A stretch of DNA of 64,000 nucleotides from Heyndrickxia oleronia (GCF_017809215.1 NZ_CP065424.1:1142001-1206000); one strand, 5' to 3'. Numbered from the stretch's first letter, positions 48,894-59,500 are shown. The notes: generated by a model not told the origin, from the sequence alone. Numbers and translations: made by a program.

Positions 48894-50548
48894 TTCATCA
48901 AAAGTATGTAGATGAGTATATTGAATCATGGAGAAAAGGCCAGGTTATTTTTAATCAAGAGCGTATCGATTTAGTGAAACACTTAGAATCTGAGGTTCTT
49001 ATAAGAGATGACATTTACTTTGATGAAGAACAAATAGAGCAATGTATAAACTTTATAGAGAAGTGGTATTTCAAATTAGAGCCATTTCAGAAGTTTATCA
49101 TTGCTTTTATTTTTCTTAAATATAAAGTACGGGACAAATTATTTTATAAAGATATTGTAATTGTTATTGCTCGTGGTAATGGGAAGAACGGTTTGATTTC
49201 TGGACTAGCTGATTACTTCATAAGTCCTGGTCATGGAATTGAAGGATATAACGTTGATGTTGTAGCTAACAGTGAAGACCAAGCAGAGACTTCTGTTAAA
49301 GAAGTTTATAACGTGAAGGAAAAGTATAAGGCTCTCATGAAAAAATTTTTCTCTTGGACCAAAACTAAAATTACTGGAAAATCAACTCTTTCAGAATTTA
49401 AGTTTCGAACTTCTAACGCTGACACAAAGGACGGTGGTCGTCCTGGTTGTTTAATATTTGATGAATGGCACATATATGAAGATACCAAACTTATAAATAC
49501 ATTGAGTTCTGGTCTGGGTAAAGTAAAGCATAGAAGAAGAATTTATATTTCCACCAACGGTCATGTCCGTGGTGGTTTTTTTGATAAATTTATTGAGCAG
49601 TGTTTAGATATTTTGAAAGGTGGAAGCAAGCGTAAAAATCGTTTTGTTTTCATATGCAAAATGGATAATAAAGACGAAGTGGACAATCCAGAACTATGGG
49701 AAAAGGCTAATCCGATGTTCAGTAAACCAAGAAGTCCTTACGCTGAAGAATTGTTTGATACGATCATGGATGAATATCTCGATTTAGAAGATGATCCGTC
49801 TGGTCGTCCTGAGTTCATGGCTAAAAGGATGAACCTTCCTCAAGAAGATAATACGATTAGGATAGCTTCTTGGAAAGATATTGAAGCGACGAACCGACCA
49901 ATTCCCTATAACGTTTTAAGGGGAAAGACATGTGTAGGAGCAATCGACTTTTCCTATATTAAAGACTTTACAGCTTGTGGAGTCCTCTTTAAACATGGTG
50001 ATGATTATATTTGGGATAGCCATCAATTTGCAAGACGTGAATTTATAAAAGAAGCTAAATTAAAACCTCCTATTGAAGAATGGGAAGAAGATGGCCTTAT
50101 TACTTTACTTGATGGACCAGTCATCGATATTAAATACATGGTTAATTATTTCTGTGAAATGAGAGAAAAGTATGGTTTAAACACGATTATTGGCGACACA
50201 TTTCGATTAGATATTGTAAAGCAGGCATTAGAAGATGCAGGATTTCATGTTTTATACATTCAGAATCCACATGCGATTTATGCAAAACTTGCACCTAGAA
50301 TTGAAATGCTGTTTGCTCAACAACGTATTATTTTTGGTGACAATCCACTAATGAGATGGAACACAAATAACATTGTAGTCAAGGTCAAGAATGATGGGAA
50401 TAAGGATTTCTTGAAAAAAGATGAAGTTCGAAGGAAGACAGATGGTTTTACAGCTTTTGTGTACGCATTATGGCAAGCCGATAACATTCTTGAAGATGAA
50501 GTGAATATTGATGATGCATTAGATGCATTAGATGCTTTGAACTTCTAG
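48890..50548 (+). CDS. terminase large subunit
   Basis: A 552-residue packaging motor. The ATPase shows Walker A VIARGNGKNGLIS and Walker B CLIFDEWHIYE, with coupling motif ISTNGH. The RNase H-like nuclease carries AIDFSYIKDFTACGV and IGDTFRLD near residue 430. It belongs to the Terminase_1 (HK97-like) group. The start is TTG 48890, overlapping the small-subunit stop; no better start is seen. Confidence 0.93.
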   Translation: MIHQKYVDEYIESWRKGQVIFNQERIDLVKHLESEVLIRDDIYFDEEQIEQCINFIEKWYFKLEPFQKFIIAFIFLKYKVRDKLFYKDIVIVIARGNGKNGLISGLADYFISPGHGIEGYNVDVVANSEDQAETSVKEVYNVKEKYKALMKKFFSWTKTKITGKSTLSEFKFRTSNADTKDGGRPGCLIFDEWHIYEDTKLINTLSSGLGKVKHRRRIYISTNGHVRGGFFDKFIEQCLDILKGGSKRKNRFVFICKMDNKDEVDNPELWEKANPMFSKPRSPYAEELFDTIMDEYLDLEDDPSGRPEFMAKRMNLPQEDNTIRIASWKDIEATNRPIPYNVLRGKTCVGAIDFSYIKDFTACGVLFKHGDDYIWDSHQFARREFIKEAKLKPPIEEWEEDGLITLLDGPVIDIKYMVNYFCEMREKYGLNTIIGDTFRLDIVKQALEDAGFHVLYIQNPHAIYAKLAPRIEMLFAQQRIIFGDNPLMRWNTNNIVVKVKNDGNKDFLKKDEVRRKTDGFTAFVYALWQADNILEDEVNIDDALDALDALNF

Positions 50549-50567
50549 GGAGGGGGTGATCATGTAA

Positions 50568-51707
50568 ATGGGATGGTTAAATAACGTGTTAAAGCGAAAT
50601 AGCGAACTAGAATGGATGCTTGATTTAGACCTGACTTATGAAACATCTCATCGTGCTTATTTGAAAAAAATGGCTTTAGAAACATGTATAAATTTTATTG
50701 GCCGTACAATTAGCCAATCTGATTTTAGAATCATGAAAAACGGTAAACGGCAAATGAATGATTGGCATTATTTATTGAATGTAAGACCTAACACTGACCA
50801 AGCAGCAGCAGACTTTTGGCAAAAATTCATTTATGAATTGATTCATGAAAATGAAGTCTTGGTGATTCTTACTGATAATAATGATCTGTTAATCGCTGAT
50901 AGTTTTACTCGTGTAGAATATGCAGTTTATCCAGACATTTTCAAAGATGTAACTGTTAAGGATTATACTTTCCAACGTTCATTTAATATGGATGAGGTAA
51001 TCTATCTCACATATAACAATGAAAAGTTATCAAAGTTTATGGATGGTATGTTTGATGATTTTGCAAACCTTTTTAGTCGAATGATAGAAGTTAGTTTAAG
51101 AAAAAACCAAATTCGTGGAAAAGTTGGAATGGACTCCACTCAAGATCTTACAGATAAAAACAGAACCAAACTACAAAACTTTATTGATAAGCTATTTAAT
51201 TCGTTTAGAAATAATTCTGTTGCACTTGTTCCCATGCTAAAAGGTTTTAACTACGAAGAGGTTTATAGCGGAGAAAACAATGGTCAATCTGTGGAAGAAC
51301 TAACAAAATTAAAGAGGTCATTGGTAGATGATGTGGCTAACATTCTTGGGATTCCTAATGCATTAGTTCATGGAGAACTAGCAGAATATGAAACTAGCAT
51401 TAAAGCATATATAAAATTCTGTATTGGACCATTGCTAAAGAAAATCAAAGACGAATTAAATAATAAATTAATCGATCAAAAGGCATATTTAAAAGGAGAT
51501 CGGATTGAGGTTAAAGGTATTACCGAAAAAGATTTAATCGATCATGCAGAAGCGGTGGACAAATTAGTTGCATCAGGTGCCTTCACTAGAAATGAGGTGA
51601 GAGAATTGTTTGGTGCTGAACGTTCTGATGATCCAGAGTTGGACAAGTTTGTTATTACGAAAAACTATCAATCTGCAGATTCTGTTGAAGGAGGTGAGGT
51701 AAGATAA
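50568..51707 (+). CDS. phage portal protein, HK97 type
   Basis: A 379-residue portal subunit. WLNNVLKRNSELEWMLD opens the protein; ALETCINFIGRTISQSDFRI, HYLLNVRPNTDQAAADFWQKF and NILGIPNALVHGE are the conserved portal segments. Twelve copies form the DNA channel at one capsid vertex. AGGGAGGGGGTGAT precedes the ATG. Its stop overlaps the protease start (TAATG). Confidence 0.92.
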   Translation: MGWLNNVLKRNSELEWMLDLDLTYETSHRAYLKKMALETCINFIGRTISQSDFRIMKNGKRQMNDWHYLLNVRPNTDQAAADFWQKFIYELIHENEVLVILTDNNDLLIADSFTRVEYAVYPDIFKDVTVKDYTFQRSFNMDEVIYLTYNNEKLSKFMDGMFDDFANLFSRMIEVSLRKNQIRGKVGMDSTQDLTDKNRTKLQNFIDKLFNSFRNNSVALVPMLKGFNYEEVYSGENNGQSVEELTKLKRSLVDDVANILGIPNALVHGELAEYETSIKAYIKFCIGPLLKKIKDELNNKLIDQKAYLKGDRIEVKGITEKDLIDHAEAVDKLVASGAFTRNEVRELFGAERSDDPELDKFVITKNYQSADSVEGGEVR

Positions 51708-52407
51708 TGAACAAATTTGATTTGAATAAAATCCTGAATTTCAAGCAAAGATTTGATATTGTTAATCAAGCTGAAAAGGGTTTAAAACTATCTATTTACG
51801 GTTATATCGGTGGTTGGAGAAATAGCGCTGAAAGTATTCTGCAAAAAATTGAAAGTGCTGACGTTGATGAAATTCATGTGCATATCAATAGTGGCGGTGG
51901 TTCCGCATTTGATGGGATTGCAATTGGAAATATTTTAAAAACCATAAAGCAAAAATAATAGTTCATATTGATGGTTGGGCTGCAAGTGCTGCATCTATCA
52001 TAGCAATGGCAGGGGATGAAATCATCATGCCAAGCAATACTATGATGATGATTCATCAAGCGAGTACTTTTGAGTATGGAAACGCGGAGGTATTTGAAAA
52101 AACTGCCAAAGATTTGCGTAAAATTGACAAGGCAGTAACAGCTTCTTATCGTAATCGTTTCGTTGGAAATGATGATGAACTTACAGAGTTGTTGAAAGAT
52201 GAAACCTGGTTAAATGCAGATGAAGCAGTTGCTTTAGGATTTGCCGACACGATAGCTGATGAAATTGAAATCGCCGAACTTGAAGATGAAGATGATGAAG
52301 TTGAAAACTTCAAGGAAGGATTAGTTGCAAAATACGCAGCACAGATACAACCGAATAACCCACAGGAACAAGTGCCGTCTAATACAAAAAGACGACGCTT
52401 TTTTTAA
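51707..52407 (+). pseudogene. ClpP-like prohead protease, one-base frameshift
   Basis: A ClpP-type serine protease that matures the capsid. The N-terminal part ends after VHINSGGGSAFDGIAIGNIL; the C-terminal part resumes in another frame with VHIDGWAASAASIIAMAGDE (catalytic Ser) and MMIHQAST (catalytic His). The break is at AAAAA 51937-51941: one extra A restores NHKAKIIVHIDGW. Restored length is about 233 residues, normal. If the change is real the phage cannot mature heads; a sequencing error is as likely. Confidence 0.88.
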
Positions 52408-52434
52408 TATCTAAAAAATTGGAGGTAATCGTAA

Positions 52435-53595
52435 ATGACGATGAAATTAAAAGGTACAATGGAAAATTTCGAAACGAAAAAACAAGCTTATATGAATGTT
52501 GTAAAGGATGAAAATTCGACACCAGAGCAATTAGAAAATGCATTTAATGAGATGTTTACAGCACTTCAAACTGACTTAACAGAAAAAATTGCAAATGATG
52601 CTCGTAATGAAATTCACGATGCTCAAATATTAGCTGCACGTGGACAAAATGTATTAACTTCAGAAGAGCGTAAATTCTTTAATGCAGTTGTTCAAGATGG
52701 AGGTTTCAAAGATGATTCTATTCTTCCTGAAACTACTCAAGAGCGAGTATTTGAGGATCTAGTAAACGCTCATCCATTACTTGATGCTTTGGGCTTGCAA
52801 GATCTAGGCGCAGTTACTAAGTTTATCTATTCCGATGCTACAAAAGCGTACGCTTGGAAAGAAATTTTTGGAGATATCAGTGGTCAAGTTAATGCTGCAT
52901 TTCGTTCAGAGAAAATCGGGCAATTGAAATTAACATCATTTGCAGCTATTCCAAATGACATGTTAGAACTTGGACCTGTATGGGTTGAGCGATATGTCCG
53001 TACTTTACTTATAGAAACATATTCAGTCGGTCTTGAATATGGATTTGTGAATGGTCGTGGATCTGCACAACAAGAGCCAATTGGTTTAATGAAAAATGTC
53101 GATGCTGAAACAGGTGCAGTAACTGACAAAACATCATCGGGTACACTAACCTTTGCTCCTTCAGAGTATGGTGAAATTGTTGCTGGTGAACTTTATGAAG
53201 TCGTAAAAGCACTATCTACTAATGCAAAAGGCAAATCACGTAAAGTCGGCGGTAAAATTGTTATGGTCGTAAATCCAATTGATGCAATTGGTGTACAATT
53301 CCGTAACACAATCCAAACATCTAGTGGTCAATGGGTGACTGCTTTACCATATAACATTCAAGTTGTGGAATCAGAAGAAATTCCAGCAAATAAAGCATTG
53401 TTCTTTGTTAAAGGAGAATATATTGCAGCTATTGCTGGTGGATACAAACTTAAAAAGTTTGATCAAACATTAGCTATGGAAGATGCTACACTCTATACAA
53501 TTAAACAATTTGCAAATGGTAAGCCAAAAGATAATAAAGCGGCTCTTGTATACGATTTAGATATTAAATTTTCTGCTCCAACTCCATCAGTTTAA
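52435..53595 (+). CDS. major capsid protein, HK97 fold
   Basis: A 386-residue capsid protein. The first 95 residues are a helical, charged delta domain (ENFETKKQAYMNVVKDENST) expected to be removed by the protease. The HK97 core begins near SILPETTQERVFEDL and includes NDMLELGPVWVERYV, FVNGRGSAQQEPIGLM and a late FVKGEYIAAIAGG. GGAGGTAATC precedes the ATG. Confidence 0.92.
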   Translation: MTMKLKGTMENFETKKQAYMNVVKDENSTPEQLENAFNEMFTALQTDLTEKIANDARNEIHDAQILAARGQNVLTSEERKFFNAVVQDGGFKDDSILPETTQERVFEDLVNAHPLLDALGLQDLGAVTKFIYSDATKAYAWKEIFGDISGQVNAAFRSEKIGQLKLTSFAAIPNDMLELGPVWVERYVRTLLIETYSVGLEYGFVNGRGSAQQEPIGLMKNVDAETGAVTDKTSSGTLTFAPSEYGEIVAGELYEVVKALSTNAKGKSRKVGGKIVMVVNPIDAIGVQFRNTIQTSSGQWVTALPYNIQVVESEEIPANKALFFVKGEYIAAIAGGYKLKKFDQTLAMEDATLYTIKQFANGKPKDNKAALVYDLDIKFSAPTPSV

Positions 53596-53612
53596 TGAAA
53601 GGATGATGTAAT

Positions 53613-53969
53613 ATGCCATATCAGGTAATTAATGATTTTAGAGATAAAGAGAATAATAATATTGTTTACCGTAAAGGTGATGTGTTTCCGATTGAGGGTT
53701 ATGAACCCACTAAAGATCGTATAGAAGAATTGTCTACAGTACATCCTGAGCATAGAAAGATTTTTATAGAAAAAGTAGAAACAGAAGAAGAAAAAGCGGC
53801 TCGTGAATTAAAAGAGAAAGAAGAAAAAGAAAAGGCGGAAGAAGAAGAGAAATCCACTATCAGGAAAGAGTTGGAATCGTTTGGTGTTACCGTACATCCT
53901 AACACTGGCCTTGAAAAGCTAAGGGAAAAACTTGAAGAAGCTAAAGCAGGAAAAGAAAATAAGGAGTGA
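53613..53969 (+). CDS. head-associated protein with charged linker
   Basis: A 118-residue protein: an N-terminal beta part (YQVINDFRDKENNNIVYRKG), a Glu/Lys-rich helix (residues 50-88) and a C-terminal SAP/HeH-like helix pair (IRKELESFGVTVHPNTGLEK). Genes of this plan lie between capsid and connector genes in many siphoviruses. GAAAGGATG precedes the start. Confidence 0.7.
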   Translation: MPYQVINDFRDKENNNIVYRKGDVFPIEGYEPTKDRIEELSTVHPEHRKIFIEKVETEEEKAARELKEKEEKEKAEEEEKSTIRKELESFGVTVHPNTGLEKLREKLEEAKAGKENKE

Positions 53970-53974
53970 TGTCA

Positions 53975-54277
53975 ATGAGCATCACTGATGAAATTCTAAT
54001 AGAGTTTAAGGGAAGGATGCACCTGGGTGATCATGAAGATGATAACCTAAGACGCATCCTTTCTGCGTCTGTTAAAGCCTTAAATAAAAGATGTGGTAAT
54101 TATGATATTAATAATGATGCTGATTTTAAGGAATTAGTTTTTGAACGTTCTAGGTATGTTTATAATGATGCTCTAGAGTTCTTTAGCACAAATTTTCTTA
54201 CTGAAATTAATAACTTAGCAATTGATAAAGCACTTGAGGAAATTAAGCTAGAGGGTGAGACAGATGCAACCATTTAA
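53975..54277 (+). CDS. head-tail connector protein (gp6-like)
   Basis: A 100-residue helical protein (DDNLRRILSASVKALNKRCG; FERSRYVYNDALEFFSTNFL) of the phage gp6-like DNA-packaging/connector group, which forms a ring beneath the portal. AAGGAG lies eight bases before ATG 53975. It overlaps the next gene by 14 bp. Confidence 0.78.
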   Translation: MSITDEILIEFKGRMHLGDHEDDNLRRILSASVKALNKRCGNYDINNDADFKELVFERSRYVYNDALEFFSTNFLTEINNLAIDKALEEIKLEGETDATI

Positions 54278-54614
54278 ATATAATCCTAATTACAATTCAG
54301 GGTCCTTTAGACACAGGATTACATTCTTAAAATTAGAATCTTTGAAGGATGAATTGGGGCAGGAAATCGGAAAAGACTGGATTGAATACAAAAAAGCTTG
54401 GGCAATGATCAAAACTTTAAAAGGATCTGAGTATGTAAATGCAGGTTCTGAGCGTGCAACAATTACTTCTCGATTTGTTATTCACTACACTGAGGGAATA
54501 ACAGCAGAGATGAGGATTAAATATAACAATCGCATATTTGACATTATCGAACCGCCAATTAATGACGATGAAGCGGACAAAACATTGACCATCCTTGTAA
54601 AGGAAAAAAGGTGA
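54264..54614 (+). CDS. head-tail adaptor (head closure protein)
   Basis: A 116-residue beta-rich protein: SGSFRHRITFLKLESLKDEL, KAWAMIKTLKGSEYVNAGSE and a late DKTLTILVKEKR. This is the SPP1 gp16-like head-closure family. ATG 54264 lies behind GAGGGTGAG and inside the end of the connector gene. Confidence 0.83.
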   Translation: MQPFKYNPNYNSGSFRHRITFLKLESLKDELGQEIGKDWIEYKKAWAMIKTLKGSEYVNAGSERATITSRFVIHYTEGITAEMRIKYNNRIFDIIEPPINDDEADKTLTILVKEKR

Positions 54615-54618
54615 TCAA

Positions 54619-54978
54619 ATGGTTAAGGTGAAAGACCTGTCAAAAGAAATTGCTAGACAACTATCTTTATATACAGAGTCTGTAAAAGAAGAAGTTGAAG
54701 TAATAAAAGAAGATGTTACGAAGGAAGCAGTGTCCCTTTTAAAGCAAAAAAGTCCAAAGGATACAGGTAGTTATGCAAAGAGCTGGGCCCGAAAAAAGGT
54801 TGGTAAAAATATTGTTATTTATAATAAGGCTCCTAACTATCGACTCACACACCTTTTGGAAAACGGCCATGTAAAACGTGGTGGTGGTAGGGTTGCAGCA
54901 AAGGTTCATATACGACCAGTTGAAGAAAAGATTGTGGATGAATATGTGAGTAGAGTGGAGAGGGCGATTAGACAATGA
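54619..54978 (+). CDS. HK97 gp10-like tail completion protein
   Basis: A 119-residue protein with KQKSPKDTGSYAKSWARKKV and LTHLLENGHVKRGGGRVAAK, the conserved blocks of HK97 gp10-type proteins that act at the head-tail joint. It overlaps the following gene by 4 bp (ATGA). Confidence 0.88.
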   Translation: MVKVKDLSKEIARQLSLYTESVKEEVEVIKEDVTKEAVSLLKQKSPKDTGSYAKSWARKKVGKNIVIYNKAPNYRLTHLLENGHVKRGGGRVAAKVHIRPVEEKIVDEYVSRVERAIRQ

Positions 54979-55304
54979 ATTTAGTTCAATTAAAAAAGAT
55001 ACTTGATGAAACAGGTTATCCAGTCACTTATTCACATTTCACACCAACAGATAATAATCCAGTTCCTGATCCACCTTATATTTGTTATTGGACACCGTAT
55101 TCTTCTCACTATATTGCTGACAATAAGGTCTATCAAAAGATAGAAAATGTACAAATTGAACTTTATACCTTAAAGAAAGACTTATCAGCAGAAGCTAAGC
55201 TTGAATCAGTACTAGATAAATATGAAATACCCTATCAAACTACTGAAACATTTATAGAATCAGAAAATTTATTTCAAAGAATATATGAAGCGAGGTTGAT
55301 TTAA
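54975..55304 (+). CDS. tail terminator-like protein
   Basis: A 109-residue protein (DETGYPVTYSHFTPTDNNPV; PPYICYWTPYSSHYIADNKV; IENVQIELYTLKKDLSAEAK). The order and pattern fit the tail-terminator family that caps the tail tube. The start overlaps the preceding stop. Confidence 0.78.
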   Translation: MNLVQLKKILDETGYPVTYSHFTPTDNNPVPDPPYICYWTPYSSHYIADNKVYQKIENVQIELYTLKKDLSAEAKLESVLDKYEIPYQTTETFIESENLFQRIYEARLI

Positions 55305-55305
55305 T

Positions 55306-55881
55306 ATGCCAGAAAATAAAGTAACGTTTGGTTTGAAAAATGTTCACTATGCTCCTTACACTGTAGTAGATGGGAAAATTACTTTTGAAACGCCCATAAA
55401 AATGCCAGGTGGTATTGAATTATCCTTAGAACCACGTGGGGATATGATCGAGTTTTATGCAGATGATATGCTCTTTTATTCTGCAAGTAATAACCAAGGA
55501 TACGATGGTACCTTATCAATTGCCAATATCATAGAACAATTTGCTATTGATGCTTTAGGCGAACAAAAGGACGAAACCGATAAGGTATTGAATGAATTAG
55601 CGGATGCTAAAGGGAAACCATTTGCACTCCTGTTTGAATTTGATGGTGATGTAAAAGCTACTCGCCATGTTCTATACAATTGCACCGCTAACCGTCCAAC
55701 AGTAGGATCAAAAACAAAAGAAAGTTCAGCTGAACCAAATCCAAATGAATTAACATTTGTAGCTAGTCCTCTAGAAATCGACGGTAAATTAATGGTTAAA
55801 ACAAAGACTACAGCTGAAACTCCTGCTGCTATTTATGATGATTGGTATACAAAAGTTTATGAAAAAACTCCGGCAGCATAA
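55306..55881 (+). CDS. major tail tube protein (phi13-type)
   Basis: A 191-residue protein: KVTFGLKNVHYAPYTVVDGK at the start, PGGIELSLEPRGDMIEFYAD and FALLFEFDGDVKATRHVLYN, typical of the phi13-family major tail protein. Many hexameric rings of it form the tube around the tape measure. The start lies one base after the previous stop. Confidence 0.92.
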   Translation: MPENKVTFGLKNVHYAPYTVVDGKITFETPIKMPGGIELSLEPRGDMIEFYADDMLFYSASNNQGYDGTLSIANIIEQFAIDALGEQKDETDKVLNELADAKGKPFALLFEFDGDVKATRHVLYNCTANRPTVGSKTKESSAEPNPNELTFVASPLEIDGKLMVKTKTTAETPAAIYDDWYTKVYEKTPAA

Positions 55882-55915
55882 GGGAGTTTAAATGAATTCT
55901 ATGAGGTGATTAAAT

Positions 55916-56266
55916 ATGGAAAAAACAGTTACTATAGATGGTAAAGAAATAAAGTTTAAATCCACAGGGGCAACACCTATTCGATTCAAGTCTCAATTCG
56001 GAAAAGATTATTTTACCGAAATCATGAAATTAGGTGTACTTGATAAATTAAACAAAATACAAGATGATGATTTTTCCGCAGAGGACCTTGAAGGATTAGA
56101 CTTTGAGGTCTTTTATAATATCGCATGGACTTTAGCAAAAACAGCCAATATGGAGATACCTGAACCATTAGAATGGTTGGATTCCTTCGATGAATTTCCA
56201 ATGTTAGATGTCATTCCAGAACTAATGGAAATGATTCAGAAAACCATTCAATCTAAAAAAAAATAA
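55916..56266 (+). CDS. tail assembly chaperone G
   Basis: A 116-residue chaperone of tail assembly that binds the tape measure. EKTVTIDGKEIKFKSTGATP and RFKSQFGKDYFTEI open the protein; the core includes FYNIAWTLAKTANMEIPEPL. It ends in SKKK at a run of nine A (56255-56263), just before the TAA stop. This run is the likely slip site for the G-T fusion. Confidence 0.87.
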   Translation: MEKTVTIDGKEIKFKSTGATPIRFKSQFGKDYFTEIMKLGVLDKLNKIQDDDFSAEDLEGLDFEVFYNIAWTLAKTANMEIPEPLEWLDSFDEFPMLDVIPELMEMIQKTIQSKKK

Positions 56267-56478
56267 ATGATGATGACCAAGGAACAGATAATGATGATGG
56301 AGAGTTTTCTACAGAACTGTTCCTTGCTCTTTGTTATAAATGCAAATTAACTAGAAATGATTTAGAAGATATGACAATAGGAATGTGTATGGACTATATT
56401 CATGAGTTTATAGATATGCAAAAACCACCAAAGAAAAAGGTTAGAAAAGCCACACAATCTGATTTTGATTCTTTTTAA
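56263..56478 (+). CDS. T extension of tail chaperone, reached by -1 frameshift
   Basis: Shifting back one base in the A9 run (slip A-AAA-AAA) continues the G protein with INDDDQGTDNDDGEFSTELF and LTRNDLEDMTIGMCMDYIHE to a stop at 56478, adding about 71 residues. The sequence LTRNDLEDMTIG is typical of the T part in Gram-positive siphoviruses. No own start with a ribosome site is seen, so expression by programmed frameshift is likely. Confidence 0.82.
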   Translation: MNDDDQGTDNDDGEFSTELFLALCYKCKLTRNDLEDMTIGMCMDYIHEFIDMQKPPKKKVRKATQSDFDSF

Positions 56479-56528
56479 GCACTCTTTTATAGGGTGCTTT
56501 TTTCTTTGTTTGAAAGTGGGGTGAGGAT

Positions 56529-59500
56529 ATGGCAGGTAGTAATAAAATCAAAGGTATTACGATAGAAATAGGGTCTGATACAGTAGGTTTGGAGAAAGCT
56601 CTATCAGATGTAAATAAGCAAAGTACAAAGCTTCAAACTGAATTGAAAGACGTTGAACGACTATTAAAATTTAATCCTGGTAATGCAGAATTGTTAGCAC
56701 AGAAACAAAAGCTTTTAGCTGATCAAATTCAAACAACAACTCAAAAATTAAATCAGTTAAAAGAAGCGCAGTCCCAAGTTGATCAGCAATTTGCACAAGG
56801 GAAAATATCTGAGGAGCAATATCGTGCTTTTAATCGTGAACTTGTAGCAACTCAAAGTGTGTTAGATGGTTTAAAAGGGAAATTATCTATTGTTAATCAA
56901 GAACAAGATAACATTGCTAAATCTACTAGACAATTAAACACACTTTTTGAAGCCACAGGGACTAGCGTAGACAATTTTTCAAGTGCTTTAGGTGGAAGGC
57001 TTACAAATGCTATCAAGAACGGTACAGCATCTTCCAGACAGCTTGAGGATGCTATTAATAAAGTTGGAGTAACTGCCCTAGGTACAAATGCAGACTTGGA
57101 TAAAATGAAACGAGCTCTATCCAAAGTTGATGACGGTGGTTCTTTAAAGTCTGTAAGGAAAGAATTAAGTCAGGTTGCTAAAGAAGCTGAGAATGCAGGG
57201 GATAAAGTTAACGGTTTTGGTGCTGAACTTTCAGGGGTTGTTGGTGCCCTTGCTGCAGGTGGCGGAATAGCAGCAACAATAGAAAAAGCACTGGATACTT
57301 CTTCTTTGAAAACTAAAGTTGACATTGCATTTGAGGTTCCAGAAGAATCTAAGGAATCTATTCGTGAAGTAATACGAAATCTTGAAGCATATGGTGTGGA
57401 CGGAGCAGAAGCATTAGAAGGTGTAAGACGTCAATGGGCATTAAATAAAACAGCAAGTGACGAAGCAAATAGTTCCATAGTTAAAGGAGCATCTGTTATT
57501 TCTCAAGCTTATGCAGGAATAGATTTTATTGAACTAATTCAGGAAGTTAATGAATTATCTGGTGAAATTGGAGTTTCTAATGATCGAGCTCTTGCTTTAA
57601 CGAATTCACTTTTAAAAGCGGGTTTTCCACCTGAACAATTAGATACAATTGCTGAATATGGAAAACAAATGAAAGATGCTGGTTTTTCTGCAAAAGAAAT
57701 TCAAGCCATTTTTGAAGCGGGTATTAATACGAAAACTTGGAATATTGATAACCTAAATGATGGGGTGAAAGAAGCAAGGCTTCAAATGGCTAGCTTTGGT
57801 CTAGGTGTTAGTAAGGATATGAAACCTTTAATAAACAGTACTGGCATTTCTGTTAAAAAGTTTGAGGATTGGGGAAAAGCGGTAGCCAAAGGCGGAGAAG
57901 ATGGATCGAAAGCTATGAGTGAGGTTGCTACATGGCTTGAAGGCATTAAGGATAAAACAGTTCAGAATGAACTTGCTACAAAAGTGTTTGGTACTAAATG
58001 GGAAGACCAGGGACAGAACATGATTGCAGTATTTAAAGGTGTATCAGATGCTACAGATAAAACAAAGCAAAATCAGGAACAATTAAATGATGCAATCTCT
58101 AAAATGAATGCTGATCCAGCGGTTCAATTGAAACAAGCATTTGCTGATTTAAAGACGGCTGCTGAACCATTTTTATTAAAGGTTGCAGAGTTAGTTTCTA
58201 AAATAGCTGAATGGGTGAAAGAAAATCCTACATTAGCTGCTACTATTGTAGCAGTAGGTACTGCACTTGGTGTATTAGTTGGTATAGCAACAACACTCGC
58301 ACCAATATTTACAGCACTTTCGCTTGCTGTAGGTGCATTAGAAATTGGTTTATTACCACTTATAGGAATAATAGCAGGTATTGTAGCAGCAATAGCCTTA
58401 TTAGTCGCTGCAGGTGTGGCTATATACCAAAACTGGGATGAAATTAAAGCGAAAGCCATTGAGGTATGGGGAGTTATAAAAGACTTTTTATCCTCCACAT
58501 GGGAAGGAATAAAAAGTACTGCTGAATCAGTATGGACAGGAATTAAAGACTTCTTTTCTGGAATATGGGAAGGGATTACAACTGCAGCAACATCTATATG
58601 GGATGGAGTTACAGCAGTATGGACTTCAACTGTTGAAACATTAAAATCTATTTTTACTCCAATAGTTGATTTTTTTACTAGCACATGGGATTCAGTTTCC
58701 AGTGCTTTTTCTAATGCCTGGAATAACATTAAAAAAGTTTTAGAAACATCATGGAATGCAATTAAAACAGTGGCGCAATCATCTTGGGAAATTATCAAGA
58801 ATGTTATCCTTGGTCCTGTTTTATTGTTAATAGATTTATTAAAAGGTGATTTTGACGGATTTAAAAGTCATTTATCACAGATATGGAATAACATTAAGAC
58901 TGCTGCTTCAACTGCTTGGAATGCAATTAAGACAGCTATTTCTACAATCATAAAAGCCTTTGTGGACGGTGCTAAATCCGTATTTGAAGGATTTAAAACT
59001 GCAATAAGTACTATTTGGAATGCAATGAAAACAACTGCTTCAACAGTGTGGAATGGAATCAAGAGTGCTATTTCAAGTATTGTTAATGCCATAAAAACAA
59101 CTGTTGTAAGTGTTTGGAATGCGATTAAAACAGCTATTTCAACGATTATAAATGGGATTAAGTCAACAGCTACTAGCATTTGGAATGGGATTAAATCCTC
59201 AATCACTTCCATTGTTAATGGAATGAAAACAGCTATTACAAATGTCTGGGAAAACATTAAGTCTGCTACTAAAACGGCTTTTGACCAAGTTGTTAAGTTC
59301 ATTAAGGACCCATTAAAGGCAGTTGATCTATTTTCTATTGGAAAAGATATTATTCAAGGTTTACTAAATGGTATCGGTTCACTTGCTAAGTCTGTTTGGG
59401 ATAAAGCTAAAGATATTGCAAATGGCATCGGTGATTCAATTAAAAAAGCACTAGGAATTCATTCACCTTCAAGGGTCACAACAAAGCTCGGAGAACACAC

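Noticed and set aside
58124..59302. Long minus-strand frames opposite the tape measure gene
   Set aside because: They are antisense shadows produced by the repeated Ala/Thr/Ile codons of the tape measure protein, without ribosome sites.
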